Shown one piece after another: positions 21,164 through 30,962 of a stretch of 64,000 nucleotides of DNA (position 1 is the stretch's first letter; each line of letters opens with the position of its first letter). The stretch is from positions 62,001 through 126,000 of the forward strand of contig CALMNL010000007.1 in the NCBI GenBank assembly GCA_937868765.1, in the 5' to 3' direction. The position numbers and the translations under genes are program-made. The notes under the pieces were generated by a model. It saw only the letters and a list, made by a program, of their open reading frames with translations. It was not told the DNA's origin and did not search any database. The stretch is from an uncultured Desulfatitalea sp. GTDB lineage: Bacteria > Desulfobacterota > Desulfobacteria > Desulfobacterales > Desulfosarcinaceae.

Positions 21164-21343
21164 GCCTCCATGCCGCATGTTTCACCTTGGCGGATGCTCA
21201 ACCGGGCCGGATGTTTTCATGCAAAACGCCGGCCCTGGTTGTCCTATAACGCCACTGCCCTTGGCGGAAGGTGGTCCTTGTAGTCCCCCTGGATTTCTGA
21301 TAAGGACACAAAATTTTCCATTGAGCGCCAGATCCACTTCTTC

Positions 21344-21375
21344 GTGCAATAGTTACAAATAATAAAATGTTGCAC
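21344..21375 (+). promoter_or_regulatory. Inverted repeat in promoter region of iron alcohol dehydrogenase
   Basis: GTGCAA at 21344-21349 and TTGCAC at 21370-21375 flank a 20-base AT-rich centre, in the 268-base gap before the alcohol dehydrogenase gene. This could be a regulator site around a promoter. The rest of the gap shows nothing. Confidence 0.3.
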
Positions 21376-21431
21376 CGATGAGCATTTGGTCTCGTCGTTA
21401 ATTCACCCAGCGCGGAAAAAGGGGAGCCGAT

Positions 21432-22604
21432 ATGTCGAACTTCAGATTCCTATGTCCCGTCAAGATTGTCTCGGGCGAGCACGCCTTGGATAAACTGCCC
21501 AGCGAATTCAAACAATTGGGCGCCAAACGGATCATGGTCGTCACCGATGCCGGCGTGGTCAAGGCCGGTTTGCTCGATTTGGTTCAAGAGACCTTCGATG
21601 CTTCGGAGTTGGGCGTCTGCGGGGTTTACGATCGTGTGCCCCCGGATTCTCCGCTCTCCGCGGTGCTTGAAATCGTGGCCCAATACCAGCAGAACCACTG
21701 CGACGCCCTGCTGGCCATCGGCGGCGGTTCGGCCATCGACACGGCCAAGGGGGTCAAGATCAAGCTGGCCGATCCCGCTATCGACCTGATGAATTTCAAG
21801 GCGGTGCTGCGCATGGTCAAGCCCACCTGCCCGCTCATCGTGATCCCCACCACCGCCGGCACCGGTTCGGAAGTGACCTCGGCGGCGGTGATTTCCGATC
21901 CGGAAAAGGGCATCAAGCTGTCGTTGATCACGCCGGCCATGCCGCCCAACACGGCCATCATCGACCCGCGCATGACCGCGACCCTGCCGCCGCGGCTGAC
22001 GGCCAGCACCGGCATGGATGCCCTGACCCATGCCATCGAGGCCTGCCTGGGCACCCAGAAGAACCCCATCAGCGACGCGCTGGCCGGCAAGGCCATCGCC
22101 CTCATCTCCCAGAACCTCGTCGAGGCGGTGGAACACGGCCTCAACCTGAAGGCGCGCCTGGGCATGGCCAATGCGGCCACCCTGGCCGGCATCGCCTTTT
22201 CCAACTCCATGGTCACCATGGTACATGCCCTGGGCCACTCCCTGGGCGCGGTCTGCCATGTGCCCCACGGCGACGCCATGGCCATCTGCCTTCCCGACGC
22301 CCTGGAGTTCAATATCGATACGGTGGGCGACGCGCTGGCCGAACTGCTGCTGCCCATGGCCGGCGCCGAAGTCTACCTGCAGACGCCGCCGGAGCAGCGC
22401 GCGGCGCGCTTCATCCAGGCAGTGCGCGACCTGCGCCAGAAGCTGCACGACCTGAGCGGACTGCCGGTCAGCTTGAAGGATGCCGGCGTCAAGGCGGATC
22501 AACTGCAGGCGGTGGCCGATCTCTCGCCTGCGGACGGCGCGGCGTATTACAACCGCAAGAAGTTCACCTCGGCCGACGCGCTGACGGTCTTGCGCAAAAT
22601 GTAA
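21432..22604 (+). CDS. Iron-containing alcohol dehydrogenase
   Basis: Fe-ADH family enzyme of 390 residues. The NAD-binding motif GGGSAIDTAKG lies at about residues 97-107, and PTTAGTGSEVTSAAVI follows. Metal ligands are visible as Asp and His in GMDALTHAIEA and as two His in MVHALGHSLGAVCHVPHGDAMA. It interconverts an alcohol and aldehyde with NAD(H). RBS GGGGAG precedes the ATG by a few bases. The neighbour aldehyde dehydrogenase suggests they share a pathway. The specific alcohol (ethanol, 4-hydroxybutyrate, others) cannot be told. Confidence 0.88.
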   Translation: MSNFRFLCPVKIVSGEHALDKLPSEFKQLGAKRIMVVTDAGVVKAGLLDLVQETFDASELGVCGVYDRVPPDSPLSAVLEIVAQYQQNHCDALLAIGGGSAIDTAKGVKIKLADPAIDLMNFKAVLRMVKPTCPLIVIPTTAGTGSEVTSAAVISDPEKGIKLSLITPAMPPNTAIIDPRMTATLPPRLTASTGMDALTHAIEACLGTQKNPISDALAGKAIALISQNLVEAVEHGLNLKARLGMANAATLAGIAFSNSMVTMVHALGHSLGAVCHVPHGDAMAICLPDALEFNIDTVGDALAELLLPMAGAEVYLQTPPEQRAARFIQAVRDLRQKLHDLSGLPVSLKDAGVKADQLQAVADLSPADGAAYYNRKKFTSADALTVLRKM

Positions 22605-22924
22605 AACAGCTTGAAGAAAAGCTATTCTCAGGAGGCAACGGCGCCGGGTGCGGCTCAATATCGGCTCCCGGCGCTGCGGCGCCTCCCTGCGCGCTGACAG
22701 TCGGGGGAGCTCTTTATCCGCTGAACTCAACCCTCCATAGTGTCCCTTCGGGGATGGGCACCCCCTAAGATTCTACCGCCAATGGTGCCGCAGACCGTTC
22801 TGCGGTCGCACTTGCCGTTGTACCCGTCTTGCTCCGAGTATCTATTACGATTTTGATAAAGGTATGCTATCGATTCTGGTGTCGATTGAAGATTGACCCT
22901 TACGAATCCATGGGAGATCCGGCC
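22605..22924. other. Intergenic region of 320 bases with terminator-like hairpin
   Basis: An imperfect GC-rich hairpin covers 22631-22686; its core is GCGCCGGG (22641-22648) paired with CCCGGCGC (22667-22674), flanked by GGAGGC and GCCTCC. It probably ends the alcohol dehydrogenase transcript. The AT-rich stretch 22835-22870 may hold the promoter of the NifS-like gene. No gene is seen. Confidence 0.45.
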
Positions 22925-24067
22925 ATGATCCAACCTGTTTACCTCGACTACAACGGCACCACCCCCCACGACCCCGAAGTGATCGAGGCCATGCGGCCTT
23001 TTCTGGAGACCGAATTCGGCAACCCCTCCAGTTCCCACTGGTACGGCATCAAGCCCAAGCAGGCCGTGGAGGCGGCCCGGCGCCAGGTGGCGGGGCTGCT
23101 GGGCTGCGCACCCCAGGAGGTGGTCTTCACCTCCGGCGGCACGGAATCCAACAACCACGCCATCAAGGGCATGGCCAGGGCTTTGAAGGTCAAGGGCCGG
23201 CACATCGTCACCAGCGCCTTCGAGCACCCGGCCGTGCTGGAAGTGTGCCGGGCGCTGGAGGGCGAGGGCTTCGAAACCACCCGGGTGGCCGTGGACGGCC
23301 TGGGGATGGTGGACCCAAGGGCGGTGGAAGCGGCCATCCGGCCCGATACGATCCTGATTTCCATCATGCACGCCAACAACGAGGTGGGCACGGTCCAGCC
23401 GATCGGAGAAATCGCCGCCCTGGCCAAGGCCAGGGGGATTGTGATGCACACCGACGCGGCCCAATCGCTGGGCAAGATTCCGGCCGATGTGAACGCCTTG
23501 GGGGTGGATCTGCTGTCGGTGGCAGGTCACAAGCTCTACGCGCCCAAGGGGATCGGCGCACTCTATGTGCGCCACGGGTTCCAGCCGGAAAGGTTTTGCC
23601 ATGGCGCCGGCCAGGAGCGGGGGTGGCGCGCCGGCACCGAAAATGTGCTGGAGATCGTGGGGTTGGGCAAGGCCTGCGAGATCGCCGGACGGGATCCGGC
23701 GGCCGGCGCCGCCCATCTGCGGGCCATGCGCGATCGCCTGCACCAGGGCATCGTGGCGCAGGTGGCCGATGTGCGCCTCAACGGCCATCCCGACCGGCGG
23801 CTGCCCAACACCCTCAGCCTGGCCTTCAGGGATCTTACGGCCAACCGCCTGCTCGAAGAGATCGGCCTTGAGATCGCCGCCTCGGCCGGTGCCGCCTGCC
23901 ATGCCGATACGGTCAGTTTGTCCCATGTGCTGGAAGCCATGGCGGTGCCGGTGGCGTGGGCCAAGGGCACCCTGCGGTTTTCCACCGGCCGTTTCACCAG
24001 CGCCCAGGAGATCGATCGGGCCGTGGCGGTGGTGGTCCGGGCCGTGGAAAATCTGCGCCGAAAATAG
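22925..24067 (+). CDS. NifS/IscS-like cysteine desulfurase family enzyme
   Basis: PLP-dependent class V aminotransferase-fold protein of 380 residues. N-terminal YLDYNGTTPHDPEV, FGNPSSSHWYG, TSGGTESNNHAI, HTDAAQSLGK and the PLP lysine in VAGHKLYAPKG are all typical. The active-site loop reads SAGAACHAD, with the catalytic Cys but unlike the SGSACSS loop of IscS. The start at 22925 follows GGGAG at 22912-22916. It would mobilise sulfur from cysteine (or selenium from selenocysteine). No iscU or nifU is beside it, so the sulfur acceptor is unknown; supply of the molybdenum or selenium enzymes in this window is a guess. Confidence 0.85.
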   Translation: MIQPVYLDYNGTTPHDPEVIEAMRPFLETEFGNPSSSHWYGIKPKQAVEAARRQVAGLLGCAPQEVVFTSGGTESNNHAIKGMARALKVKGRHIVTSAFEHPAVLEVCRALEGEGFETTRVAVDGLGMVDPRAVEAAIRPDTILISIMHANNEVGTVQPIGEIAALAKARGIVMHTDAAQSLGKIPADVNALGVDLLSVAGHKLYAPKGIGALYVRHGFQPERFCHGAGQERGWRAGTENVLEIVGLGKACEIAGRDPAAGAAHLRAMRDRLHQGIVAQVADVRLNGHPDRRLPNTLSLAFRDLTANRLLEEIGLEIAASAGAACHADTVSLSHVLEAMAVPVAWAKGTLRFSTGRFTSAQEIDRAVAVVVRAVENLRRK

Positions 24068-24238
24068 GGGGCGCCCATCTAAAGATAAATCTCCAATTTG
24101 CCGATAAATTCCCTTGAGCATGCCTGGCGGCGGTCGCCTTGGGAGAGGGTTGCCGCCGGCTGATGGACGGTTGTATGATCGAAGCGTGACGCATCGATCG
24201 GATGATGCAACGGCTGATTCGGGGATAGGTGGCATTCT

Positions 24239-25303
24239 ATGGGGGGCATCTGCGGATGGCGCCGGGTGCGGCAAACAGGGACCGTGGCCATGTGGGCAGG
24301 CCTGTTGTCCGTCCTTCTCGGGATCTGCGGGGCAATCGCTGCAGCGGCGCAAGAGCGGCAGGTGGTGGTGCTGGAAAGCATGCGCGTGCCGGCGGTGCTC
24401 GCCCACAGCCGATGGTTCCAGAAGTATCTGGGTGAAATGGCGGTCAAGGAGCGGTTGAACTACTGTCTGGAGACACTCGACGCCCAGGGCGACTGGGACC
24501 GCGCCGAGCAGCTGTTGCAGGCGGTTTTGGCCGCGGGGCGGCCGGCGGTGGTGGTGGCCGGAGCCACCCTGGCAGCCAAGACCGCCGATCGTTTGCTCAA
24601 GGATACCGGTATTCCGCTCGTGTTCATGACCGTATCCGATCCGGTGGGGGCCGGGTTGATCGATGCCATCGGCGTGGCCGGTGGTCGGAATGTCACGGGA
24701 ATCGTGCACACCATCCACCGCGACACCCGTATCCAGTTGCTGATGCGCCTGGTGGGGGAGGGGGGGAGAGACCACCCGGTGCGTATCGGATTCGTCCACT
24801 CCACTTATCCCTCGGACGTGGGGGATCTGCGGGAACTGCGGACGGCCACCCGGGGCCGGAACGACATCGAATTCGTCCCATTCCAGGTGACCTATCGACC
24901 CGTCGCCAGCGGCCTTCCCTTCATGCTGGCAGAGGTGCGTCAGGGGGTTCAGCAGTTGGAATCCCAGGTGGATTTCTGGTGGGAACCGTCCGGCCCGCTG
25001 GGGGAAAGCAACGAATATACCCGCCTGCTCCTGGACCAATCGCGCCATCCCATCGCCATGGGCCTCAAGGCCCAGAGCGTGGCCATGGGCGCGCTGATGC
25101 ATCTTTCGCCCAACGACGAGTCCACAGGCAAGGACGCGGCCATGCTGGTGCTGGCCATTCTCAAGGGGGCCGACCCGGGCCAGATCCCGGCGAACCCGCC
25201 CGAAAAATTCGATCTGGGCATCAATCTGGCGGCAGCCCTCAAGGCCGGGGTGGTGGTGCCACCGGATCTGCTCACCCTGGCCGGCGCGAACGTATACCGT
25301 TAG
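24239..25303 (+). CDS. Periplasmic ABC-type substrate-binding protein (ABC_sub_bind/TrpX-like)
   Basis: Protein of 354 residues. A basic start and hydrophobic core (AMWAGLLSVLLGICGAIAAAA) form a signal peptide; a start at 24290 is possible. The mature part has the two-lobed features of the PF04392 family: VVVAGATLAAKTADRLL, PLVFMTVSDPVGAGLIDAIG and RNVTGIVHT. Relatives bind amino acids such as tryptophan. No permease or ATPase gene is nearby. The kinase gene starts 10 bases after the stop, so it is more likely the ligand-binding partner of that sensor than an uptake protein. Confidence 0.8.
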   Translation: MGGICGWRRVRQTGTVAMWAGLLSVLLGICGAIAAAAQERQVVVLESMRVPAVLAHSRWFQKYLGEMAVKERLNYCLETLDAQGDWDRAEQLLQAVLAAGRPAVVVAGATLAAKTADRLLKDTGIPLVFMTVSDPVGAGLIDAIGVAGGRNVTGIVHTIHRDTRIQLLMRLVGEGGRDHPVRIGFVHSTYPSDVGDLRELRTATRGRNDIEFVPFQVTYRPVASGLPFMLAEVRQGVQQLESQVDFWWEPSGPLGESNEYTRLLLDQSRHPIAMGLKAQSVAMGALMHLSPNDESTGKDAAMLVLAILKGADPGQIPANPPEKFDLGINLAAALKAGVVVPPDLLTLAGANVYR

Positions 25304-25312
25304 GAAAACTGC

Positions 25313-27745
25313 GTGAAGCTGCAACATAAGATCAGTCTTGCAATTCTGCCGCTGGTGGCGGCCGCCATCCTCGGCCTGGGTGCCTGGGCGATCCTGATCG
25401 CCACTCACAGCATCGAAGATGCCATGTATCGCTCTGTGGTCAAAGAATTGAGCGATTATATCGATACCCAGATCGTCAAACATCATGAACTTTTGGCCAC
25501 CCACAACCTGGCCAAAATACCCTCTTACGTACAACGCTACCAGCAGGAGGCGATCCAGGCGGCCGACAAGCTGACCCATTTCAAAACCGGCAACCTGACC
25601 ATCGTGGATAGCGATGGGCGGAAGATTCTCTACGGCCGGGCACGGCTCGCAGATCGGCCCGAAGCGTGGCGGCAGGCTTTGGAAAAGATCCGCCAGCTGG
25701 ACGGCGCTTACGTCAAAGGGCGCTGGTCGGCCGCTTCGGGGTCCCAGATTTATGTGGGGCGTTATTTTCCTCCCTGGCAGTGGACGCTGATCTATGCAGT
25801 GTCCGCCCAGGAACTGGAGGCGCCGGGGGCGCGCATCCGCAACGCCACCCTGATGGCCGCGGGCATCTGCGGTCTGGCGTGTTTCGCAATGCTCTTCTGG
25901 ATTCTGCGCCGCTCGGTGGTGGGGCCGGTGGTGCGATTGAAAGCGGCGGCCGCGGCCATCGCCGCCATGCAGCCGGTGACCCAGATTCCGGTGCATTCCC
26001 GGGACGAACTGGGGGCCCTGGCCCGGGACATGGAACAGATGGCCGGCGCCATTCAGGGGTACCGCAATGACAAGGAGCATTGGCAGAAAGAGCTCGAGGC
26101 CCAGATCGAAGCGCGCACCAATGACCTGCGCCAGGTCAACAATGCTCTGCAGAAGGAGATCCGCGACCGCCAGAAAGTGAATGCCGAATTGCGGTCCAAC
26201 GAACTGGCTCTCAACGTGGCCCTGGAATTGAAGCAGGACAGCGAGGAGCGCTTCCGGGCGATCTTCGAATCCACCAAGGACAGCATCATGGTGTGGGGAG
26301 CCAACCTGCAATGCCTCTATGCCAACGAGGCCGCCATCCGCACCGTGGGCGGCACCCGCGACCAGGTGGTGGGGCGCAGCATGCAGGAAGGTCTGGCCCA
26401 CCGGCCCGATATGCTGCAGACCTGGATGGAGCGCGTGCGCAGCGTCTTCGCGTCCGAGGCGCCTCTGTCCGTGGAGGATGTCACCGTTACGGACCCGCAG
26501 ATCGTCTACAGCGAGTCGGTGTTATCCCCCATCCGTGATCTGCATGGCCGCGTTTTCGCCGTAGGCGTAGTCTACCGGGACGTTTCGGCGCGCAAGGAGA
26601 TGGAACGGCAGATCGCCGAGACCCTGGCGCTCAACGAAGTGATTGTCTCCGCTTCCACGGTGGGTATCGCGGCCTACGATGCCGACGGCCATTGCGTGCT
26701 GGCCAACGAGGCCGTTGCCCGCATGCTGGGCGCCAGCCGGGAGAAGCTGATGGCGCAGAATTTCAACCACATCGCCTCGTGGCAAACCACCGGCATGCTC
26801 GAGCAGGCCCGCAAAGTACTGGCCGACGGGGGTGAGCGACAGCATGAATTCTTCACCACCAGCAGCTTCGACAAGCCGGTGTGGCTGCAGTGCGTGCTGA
26901 GCCGCTTCATTCGTTCGGGGCACCCCCACCTGCTGGTGGTGGCCGACGACATCGCCCAGCGCAAGCGCATGCAGGCCGAACTGGAGGCCCGCAACCGAGC
27001 CCTGGAAGAGAGCAACAAGGAGCTGGACGATTTCGCCTATATCGCTTCCCATGACTTGCGTGAGCCGCTGCGGGGCATCGCCAACTACGCCGGTTTTCTG
27101 ATGGAGGATTACGCCGACCGCCTGGATGACGAGGGGCGCGAAAAGCTGGAAACGCTGGTGCGTCTCTGCCGGCGCGAAGACAGCCTGATCGACGCCTTGC
27201 TGGAGTACTCCCGGGTGGGGCGCACGGAACTGGTGCTCGAGCAGGTGGACCTGAACATGGTGCTCGGTCAGGTGCTGGACCGCATCGGGCATCTGCTCGC
27301 CGATGCCGCTGTGGAGGTGCGCATTCCGGAAGCCTTGCCCACCGTGCGCTGCGACCGGATGCGTATCAGTGAAGTCTATTTCAACCTGATCACCAATGCG
27401 GTGAAGTATAACGACAAACCGCATAAATGGGTTGAGATCGGCTACCAGATGGCCGATAACAGGGCAGATGGGCCATGGGCGTCGATCTTCGCCGGCGGCC
27501 GTCCTCCGGGGCCGGTCCTGTACGTGCGCGACAATGGCCTCGGCATTCAGGAACGGCATTACGAGCGGGTCTTCTCCATTTTCCAGCGGCTGCATGCCAG
27601 GGACAAGTTCGGTGGCGGCATCGGCGCAGGGTTGACCATCGTCAAAAAGATCATCGAACGGCACAACGGAAAAATCTGGTTGGTATCCCAATACGGCCAG
27701 GGCACCACCTTCTACTTCACCTTGTCGGAAAGTGCGCAGTCATGA
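25313..27745 (+). CDS. Membrane sensor histidine kinase with HAMP and two PAS domains
   Basis: Kinase of 810 residues, GTG start at 25313. Membrane segments at about 10-28 and 179-198 bracket a periplasmic domain of about 150 residues, followed by HAMP (about 200-252), coiled coil, PAS (about 310-430 and 440-560), DHp with IASHDLREPLRGIANYAGF, and HATPase with NLITNAVKYN, DNGLGI and GGGIGAGL. The DHp resembles bacteriophytochrome-type kinases, whose partner is a small Rcp1-like receiver; exactly such a gene follows with an ATGA overlap. The periplasmic domain may be read out by the binding protein encoded just upstream. Confidence 0.88.
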   Translation: MKLQHKISLAILPLVAAAILGLGAWAILIATHSIEDAMYRSVVKELSDYIDTQIVKHHELLATHNLAKIPSYVQRYQQEAIQAADKLTHFKTGNLTIVDSDGRKILYGRARLADRPEAWRQALEKIRQLDGAYVKGRWSAASGSQIYVGRYFPPWQWTLIYAVSAQELEAPGARIRNATLMAAGICGLACFAMLFWILRRSVVGPVVRLKAAAAAIAAMQPVTQIPVHSRDELGALARDMEQMAGAIQGYRNDKEHWQKELEAQIEARTNDLRQVNNALQKEIRDRQKVNAELRSNELALNVALELKQDSEERFRAIFESTKDSIMVWGANLQCLYANEAAIRTVGGTRDQVVGRSMQEGLAHRPDMLQTWMERVRSVFASEAPLSVEDVTVTDPQIVYSESVLSPIRDLHGRVFAVGVVYRDVSARKEMERQIAETLALNEVIVSASTVGIAAYDADGHCVLANEAVARMLGASREKLMAQNFNHIASWQTTGMLEQARKVLADGGERQHEFFTTSSFDKPVWLQCVLSRFIRSGHPHLLVVADDIAQRKRMQAELEARNRALEESNKELDDFAYIASHDLREPLRGIANYAGFLMEDYADRLDDEGREKLETLVRLCRREDSLIDALLEYSRVGRTELVLEQVDLNMVLGQVLDRIGHLLADAAVEVRIPEALPTVRCDRMRISEVYFNLITNAVKYNDKPHKWVEIGYQMADNRADGPWASIFAGGRPPGPVLYVRDNGLGIQERHYERVFSIFQRLHARDKFGGGIGAGLTIVKKIIERHNGKIWLVSQYGQGTTFYFTLSESAQS

Positions 27746-28197
27746 AGAGCAAGCCGGCACCCATTTTGATCGTGGAAGACAGCCCCGAAGATTATGCCAT
27801 CGTTCTCAGGGCCTTCAAGAAGGCCCACATCGCCAACGGCATCGTCCGTTGCCAGGACGGCGACGAGGCCCTGGATTATCTTCTGCGCCGCGGCGCCTTC
27901 GCCGAAGGGTACGGATGGCGGCGTCCCGCCCTGATCCTGCTGGATCTGAACCTGCCGGGGACCGGGGGGGTGGAGGTGCTGGCGGCCGTCAAGGCCGATG
28001 TCGACCTGAGATCCATACCGGTGGTGATCCTGAGCAACTCCCAGGCCGAGACAGATGTCAACCGCTGTTACGCCCTGGGGGCGGCAGGCTATATCCGCAA
28101 GCAGATCCAGCTCAAGCAATTGGAAGATTCGATTCGGGTCATGTCGCGTTACTGGTTCGAAATCGTCCATCTGCCCAAAGGAGATTCGGCGGCATGA
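27742..28197 (+). CDS. Single-domain response regulator (Rcp1-like)
   Basis: Receiver-only protein of 151 residues. Acidic pair in LIVEDSPED, phospho-Asp in LILLDLNLPGTGG, Thr/Ser position in VILSNS and the lysine in YIRKQ are present. This long-beta4 type (Rcp1 or CheY-like with LNLPG) partners phytochrome-like kinases. It overlaps the kinase stop (ATGA) and its own stop overlaps the next gene, so the three are translated together. With no output domain it must act by phosphotransfer or protein contact, most simply to the multidomain protein downstream. Confidence 0.88.
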   Translation: MKSKPAPILIVEDSPEDYAIVLRAFKKAHIANGIVRCQDGDEALDYLLRRGAFAEGYGWRRPALILLDLNLPGTGGVEVLAAVKADVDLRSIPVVILSNSQAETDVNRCYALGAAGYIRKQIQLKQLEDSIRVMSRYWFEIVHLPKGDSAA

Positions 28198-30953
28198 AAA
28201 CGAAGCGACGCGTGATACTGGTCGTAGACGACAGCCCGGAGGATCGCTACAGCTACCGGCGCATGATCGAGGCCGGAGGCGTCGAAGCATACAGCGTCCT
28301 GGAAGCCGAGGATGCGGCCGGCGGGCTATCGCTGCTGCGATCGGTGGCCGTGGACTGCGTGGCGCTGGATTACAACCTGCCGGATATGGATGGGCTGGCA
28401 TTTATGGCCGAGGTGACCCGGGACCCGGAAATCAAGGGCATACCGGTCATCTTTCTCACCGGTCAGGGCAATGAGACCGTGGCGGTCCAGGCCATGAAAA
28501 ACGGTGCCGCCGACTATCTGGTCAAAGGGGCCCTGACCGGCGATCTTTTGGTGCGTGCCATTCGTCATGCCCTGGAAACCCGGGAAGCCCGCCAGACGGT
28601 GATGGAGCAGAACGCTTTCTTGAATGCCCTGCTGGAGACCATTCCCCATCCGGTTTTCTACCGCGACGCCCAGGGACGCTACACCGGCTGCAACAAGGCT
28701 TTCGAACAGTTCGTGGGCCAGGCGCGCGGCGAGATCATCGGCCGCGCCACCCAGGAGATCCTCGGCATCGACAACCCCGAGCGGTATTTCGAGGCCGAAG
28801 TCGAGTTGCTGCAACAGGCCGGGAAGCTCAGTACGGAAGCGACCATCACCACCCATGGCGGCATTCGGCGCGAAGCGATCGTCTCCAAGGCCACCTTCAC
28901 CGACCACAAAGGCAAGATCAAGGGGCTGGTCGGTTCGGTGATGGACATCACCGAGCGCAAGCAGATGGAGGCCGCCCTGCGGCAGACCACCACCCAGCTG
29001 CAGGAGAACGTGGAAAAGCTGGCGGCCGCCAACAGCCGCATCCTGGAGCAGCAAAAGGCGGTCATCGAAGAGGAGCGGTTGAAGGTATTGCTGCAGATGG
29101 CCGGCGCCACGGCCCATGAGCTCAATCAGCCCCTGGTCAGCCTGCTGGGCTACATCGACCTGTTCGATTTCGACAAGGACGATCCGGAAAAGGTCAGCCA
29201 TCATCTGTCGAAAATCAAGGCCGCCGGCCATCGCATCGCCGAGATCGTCAAGACGATCCAGAGCCTCCGGCCGGAACAGAATCATACGCCGCTGCCTGAC
29301 GCCGTCATCACCATCGAACAGGATATCCATCTGCTGGTCATCGACGATTCCGATTCGGATTTCAGGCGCCTGCAAAATGCCCTGCAAGAACAGCCTCACA
29401 TAGATATCCACCGAGTCCGGGACATCCCCGACGCCCTGGAGAAGCTGGCGGACCGAAGGATCGACCTGATCATCCTGGACTACCTGCTGCCGTCTGGCAA
29501 CGGACTGGATTTCCTGAATAAACTGGAAGAGAAAGAGTGCCGCGTGCCGGTGATCTTCAGCACCGGTCACGGCGACGAGATGATCGCCGCCAAGGCCATC
29601 CAGGCCGGCGCCTATGACTATCTGCCCAAGGCCAAGATAGACCGCGACAGCCTGCCGCGCGCCATCGCCCATGTCCTGGACCGGCACCGTCTCAAGACCG
29701 AAGTCAACATGGCCATGCGCAAGATGGCCGATATGTCGGTACGCGATGAATTGACCGGGCTGTACAACCGGCGGTACATGAACGAAGTGCTCGACCGGGA
29801 ATACTCCCGGGCCAAACGTTATGACACCGACCTGGCCTGCCTGCTCATCGATATGGATTTCTTCAAGCAGATCAACGACTCCTACGGCCATATTTTCGGA
29901 GATCACGTCCTGCGGACTTTCGCGGGCATGCTGCGCGACAACGTGCGTGAAAGCGATTTCTGCTTTCGCTACGGCGGCGAGGAGTTTATGGTACTGCTGC
30001 CCAATACCGACATCGAAGGGGCCAACAACACCGGTGAAAAATTGAGGGCCATGGTGGAAGCCCGGTTGTTCGAGGATGGTCCGATTACCACCCATCTGAC
30101 CATCAGCGTCGGCAGCGTTTCGCTCAAACGGCACGAACCGCCCGACATGCGGGCCATGCTGGCCTACGCCGACAAGGCTTTGTACCGCGCCAAGTCCGAA
30201 GGCCGCAACCGCCTCAAGATGTATCTGGAAGCGGGCGGGGAACCGGGCAAAGACGGCGAAGCGGCGCTGGACATGGTCTACTTCCGCGAGCGGCTCGCCT
30301 CGATCCTGGACAAGACACGCAACGCCTCGTTGAATTCCCTGGCGCTGCTGCTCGATCAGTTGGGCGCCGTGCGCTTCAAGGAGCACCATCGCAAGGCCCT
30401 GGTGCAGATCGATGTGTTGGGCCAGAAGATGCGCCTGCCCACCAAGGTCCTGGACACCATCAAGCGGGCCGCGGCGCTGCACGACCATTTGAAAATCCTG
30501 ATGCCGGCCAAGGTGATGGACAAGAAGGAACCGCTGGACAGTTTCGACCGGGCCTATATCGAAAACCACTCCACGATGCTGGCCGAGGTGACCCGGCTCT
30601 TCGAGTTCTTCCAGAACGAGCGGGAAATCCTGTTGTACCATCAAGAACGGTACGACGGCCTGGGATATCCGTCGGGTTTGAAGGGCGATCAGATTCCCCT
30701 GGGCGCGCGGCTGTATGCCATCGCCGACGCCGTGACCGCCATGCTCTCCGAAAGGCCCTACCGACCGGCCTTGACCAGCGAGCAGGTGGTGGAGGAGCTC
30801 GAACGCAACGCCGGCAGGCAATTCGATCCCCATCTGGTGGCGATCTTCATCGAAGCCCTGGAGGACAATCCGGCGCTGCAATTGCCGAACGATTATATCG
30901 CAACCAGGAAAAAAGAAGGGGCCGAGCCCAAAGAACCGCCGAAGGCCGATTGA
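28194..30953 (+). CDS. REC-PAS-DHp-REC-GGDEF-HD-GYP signalling protein
   Basis: Protein of 919 residues starting at the overlapping ATG. Order: receiver 1 (VVDDSPED, VALDYNLPDMDG, about 1-125), PAS (about 140-255), a DHp-like helix pair with the H-box ATAHELNQPLVSLLGY (about 290-365) but no HATPase after it, receiver 2 (VIDDSDSD, LIILDYLLPSGNG, about 380-505), GGDEF with the active site RYGGEEF (about residue 592), then HD-GYP (about 700-900) with LHDHLKI, NHSTM and YHQERYDGLGYPSGL. It could both make and break cyclic di-GMP. The HD motif is slightly divergent (HDxxK kept, Gly lost). The lone DHp may serve as phosphotransfer site between the receivers. Confidence 0.9.
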   Translation: MKTKRRVILVVDDSPEDRYSYRRMIEAGGVEAYSVLEAEDAAGGLSLLRSVAVDCVALDYNLPDMDGLAFMAEVTRDPEIKGIPVIFLTGQGNETVAVQAMKNGAADYLVKGALTGDLLVRAIRHALETREARQTVMEQNAFLNALLETIPHPVFYRDAQGRYTGCNKAFEQFVGQARGEIIGRATQEILGIDNPERYFEAEVELLQQAGKLSTEATITTHGGIRREAIVSKATFTDHKGKIKGLVGSVMDITERKQMEAALRQTTTQLQENVEKLAAANSRILEQQKAVIEEERLKVLLQMAGATAHELNQPLVSLLGYIDLFDFDKDDPEKVSHHLSKIKAAGHRIAEIVKTIQSLRPEQNHTPLPDAVITIEQDIHLLVIDDSDSDFRRLQNALQEQPHIDIHRVRDIPDALEKLADRRIDLIILDYLLPSGNGLDFLNKLEEKECRVPVIFSTGHGDEMIAAKAIQAGAYDYLPKAKIDRDSLPRAIAHVLDRHRLKTEVNMAMRKMADMSVRDELTGLYNRRYMNEVLDREYSRAKRYDTDLACLLIDMDFFKQINDSYGHIFGDHVLRTFAGMLRDNVRESDFCFRYGGEEFMVLLPNTDIEGANNTGEKLRAMVEARLFEDGPITTHLTISVGSVSLKRHEPPDMRAMLAYADKALYRAKSEGRNRLKMYLEAGGEPGKDGEAALDMVYFRERLASILDKTRNASLNSLALLLDQLGAVRFKEHHRKALVQIDVLGQKMRLPTKVLDTIKRAAALHDHLKILMPAKVMDKKEPLDSFDRAYIENHSTMLAEVTRLFEFFQNEREILLYHQERYDGLGYPSGLKGDQIPLGARLYAIADAVTAMLSERPYRPALTSEQVVEELERNAGRQFDPHLVAIFIEALEDNPALQLPNDYIATRKKEGAEPKEPPKAD

Positions 30954-30962
30954 GGTACCTCG

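Noticed and set aside
21164-21431. Small gene between aldehyde and alcohol dehydrogenases
   Set aside because: Short frames lack RBS and family-like sequence.
22727-26401. Long minus-strand open frame opposite nifS-like and kinase genes
   Set aside because: Spans several well-supported genes on the other strand and has no recognisable domain.
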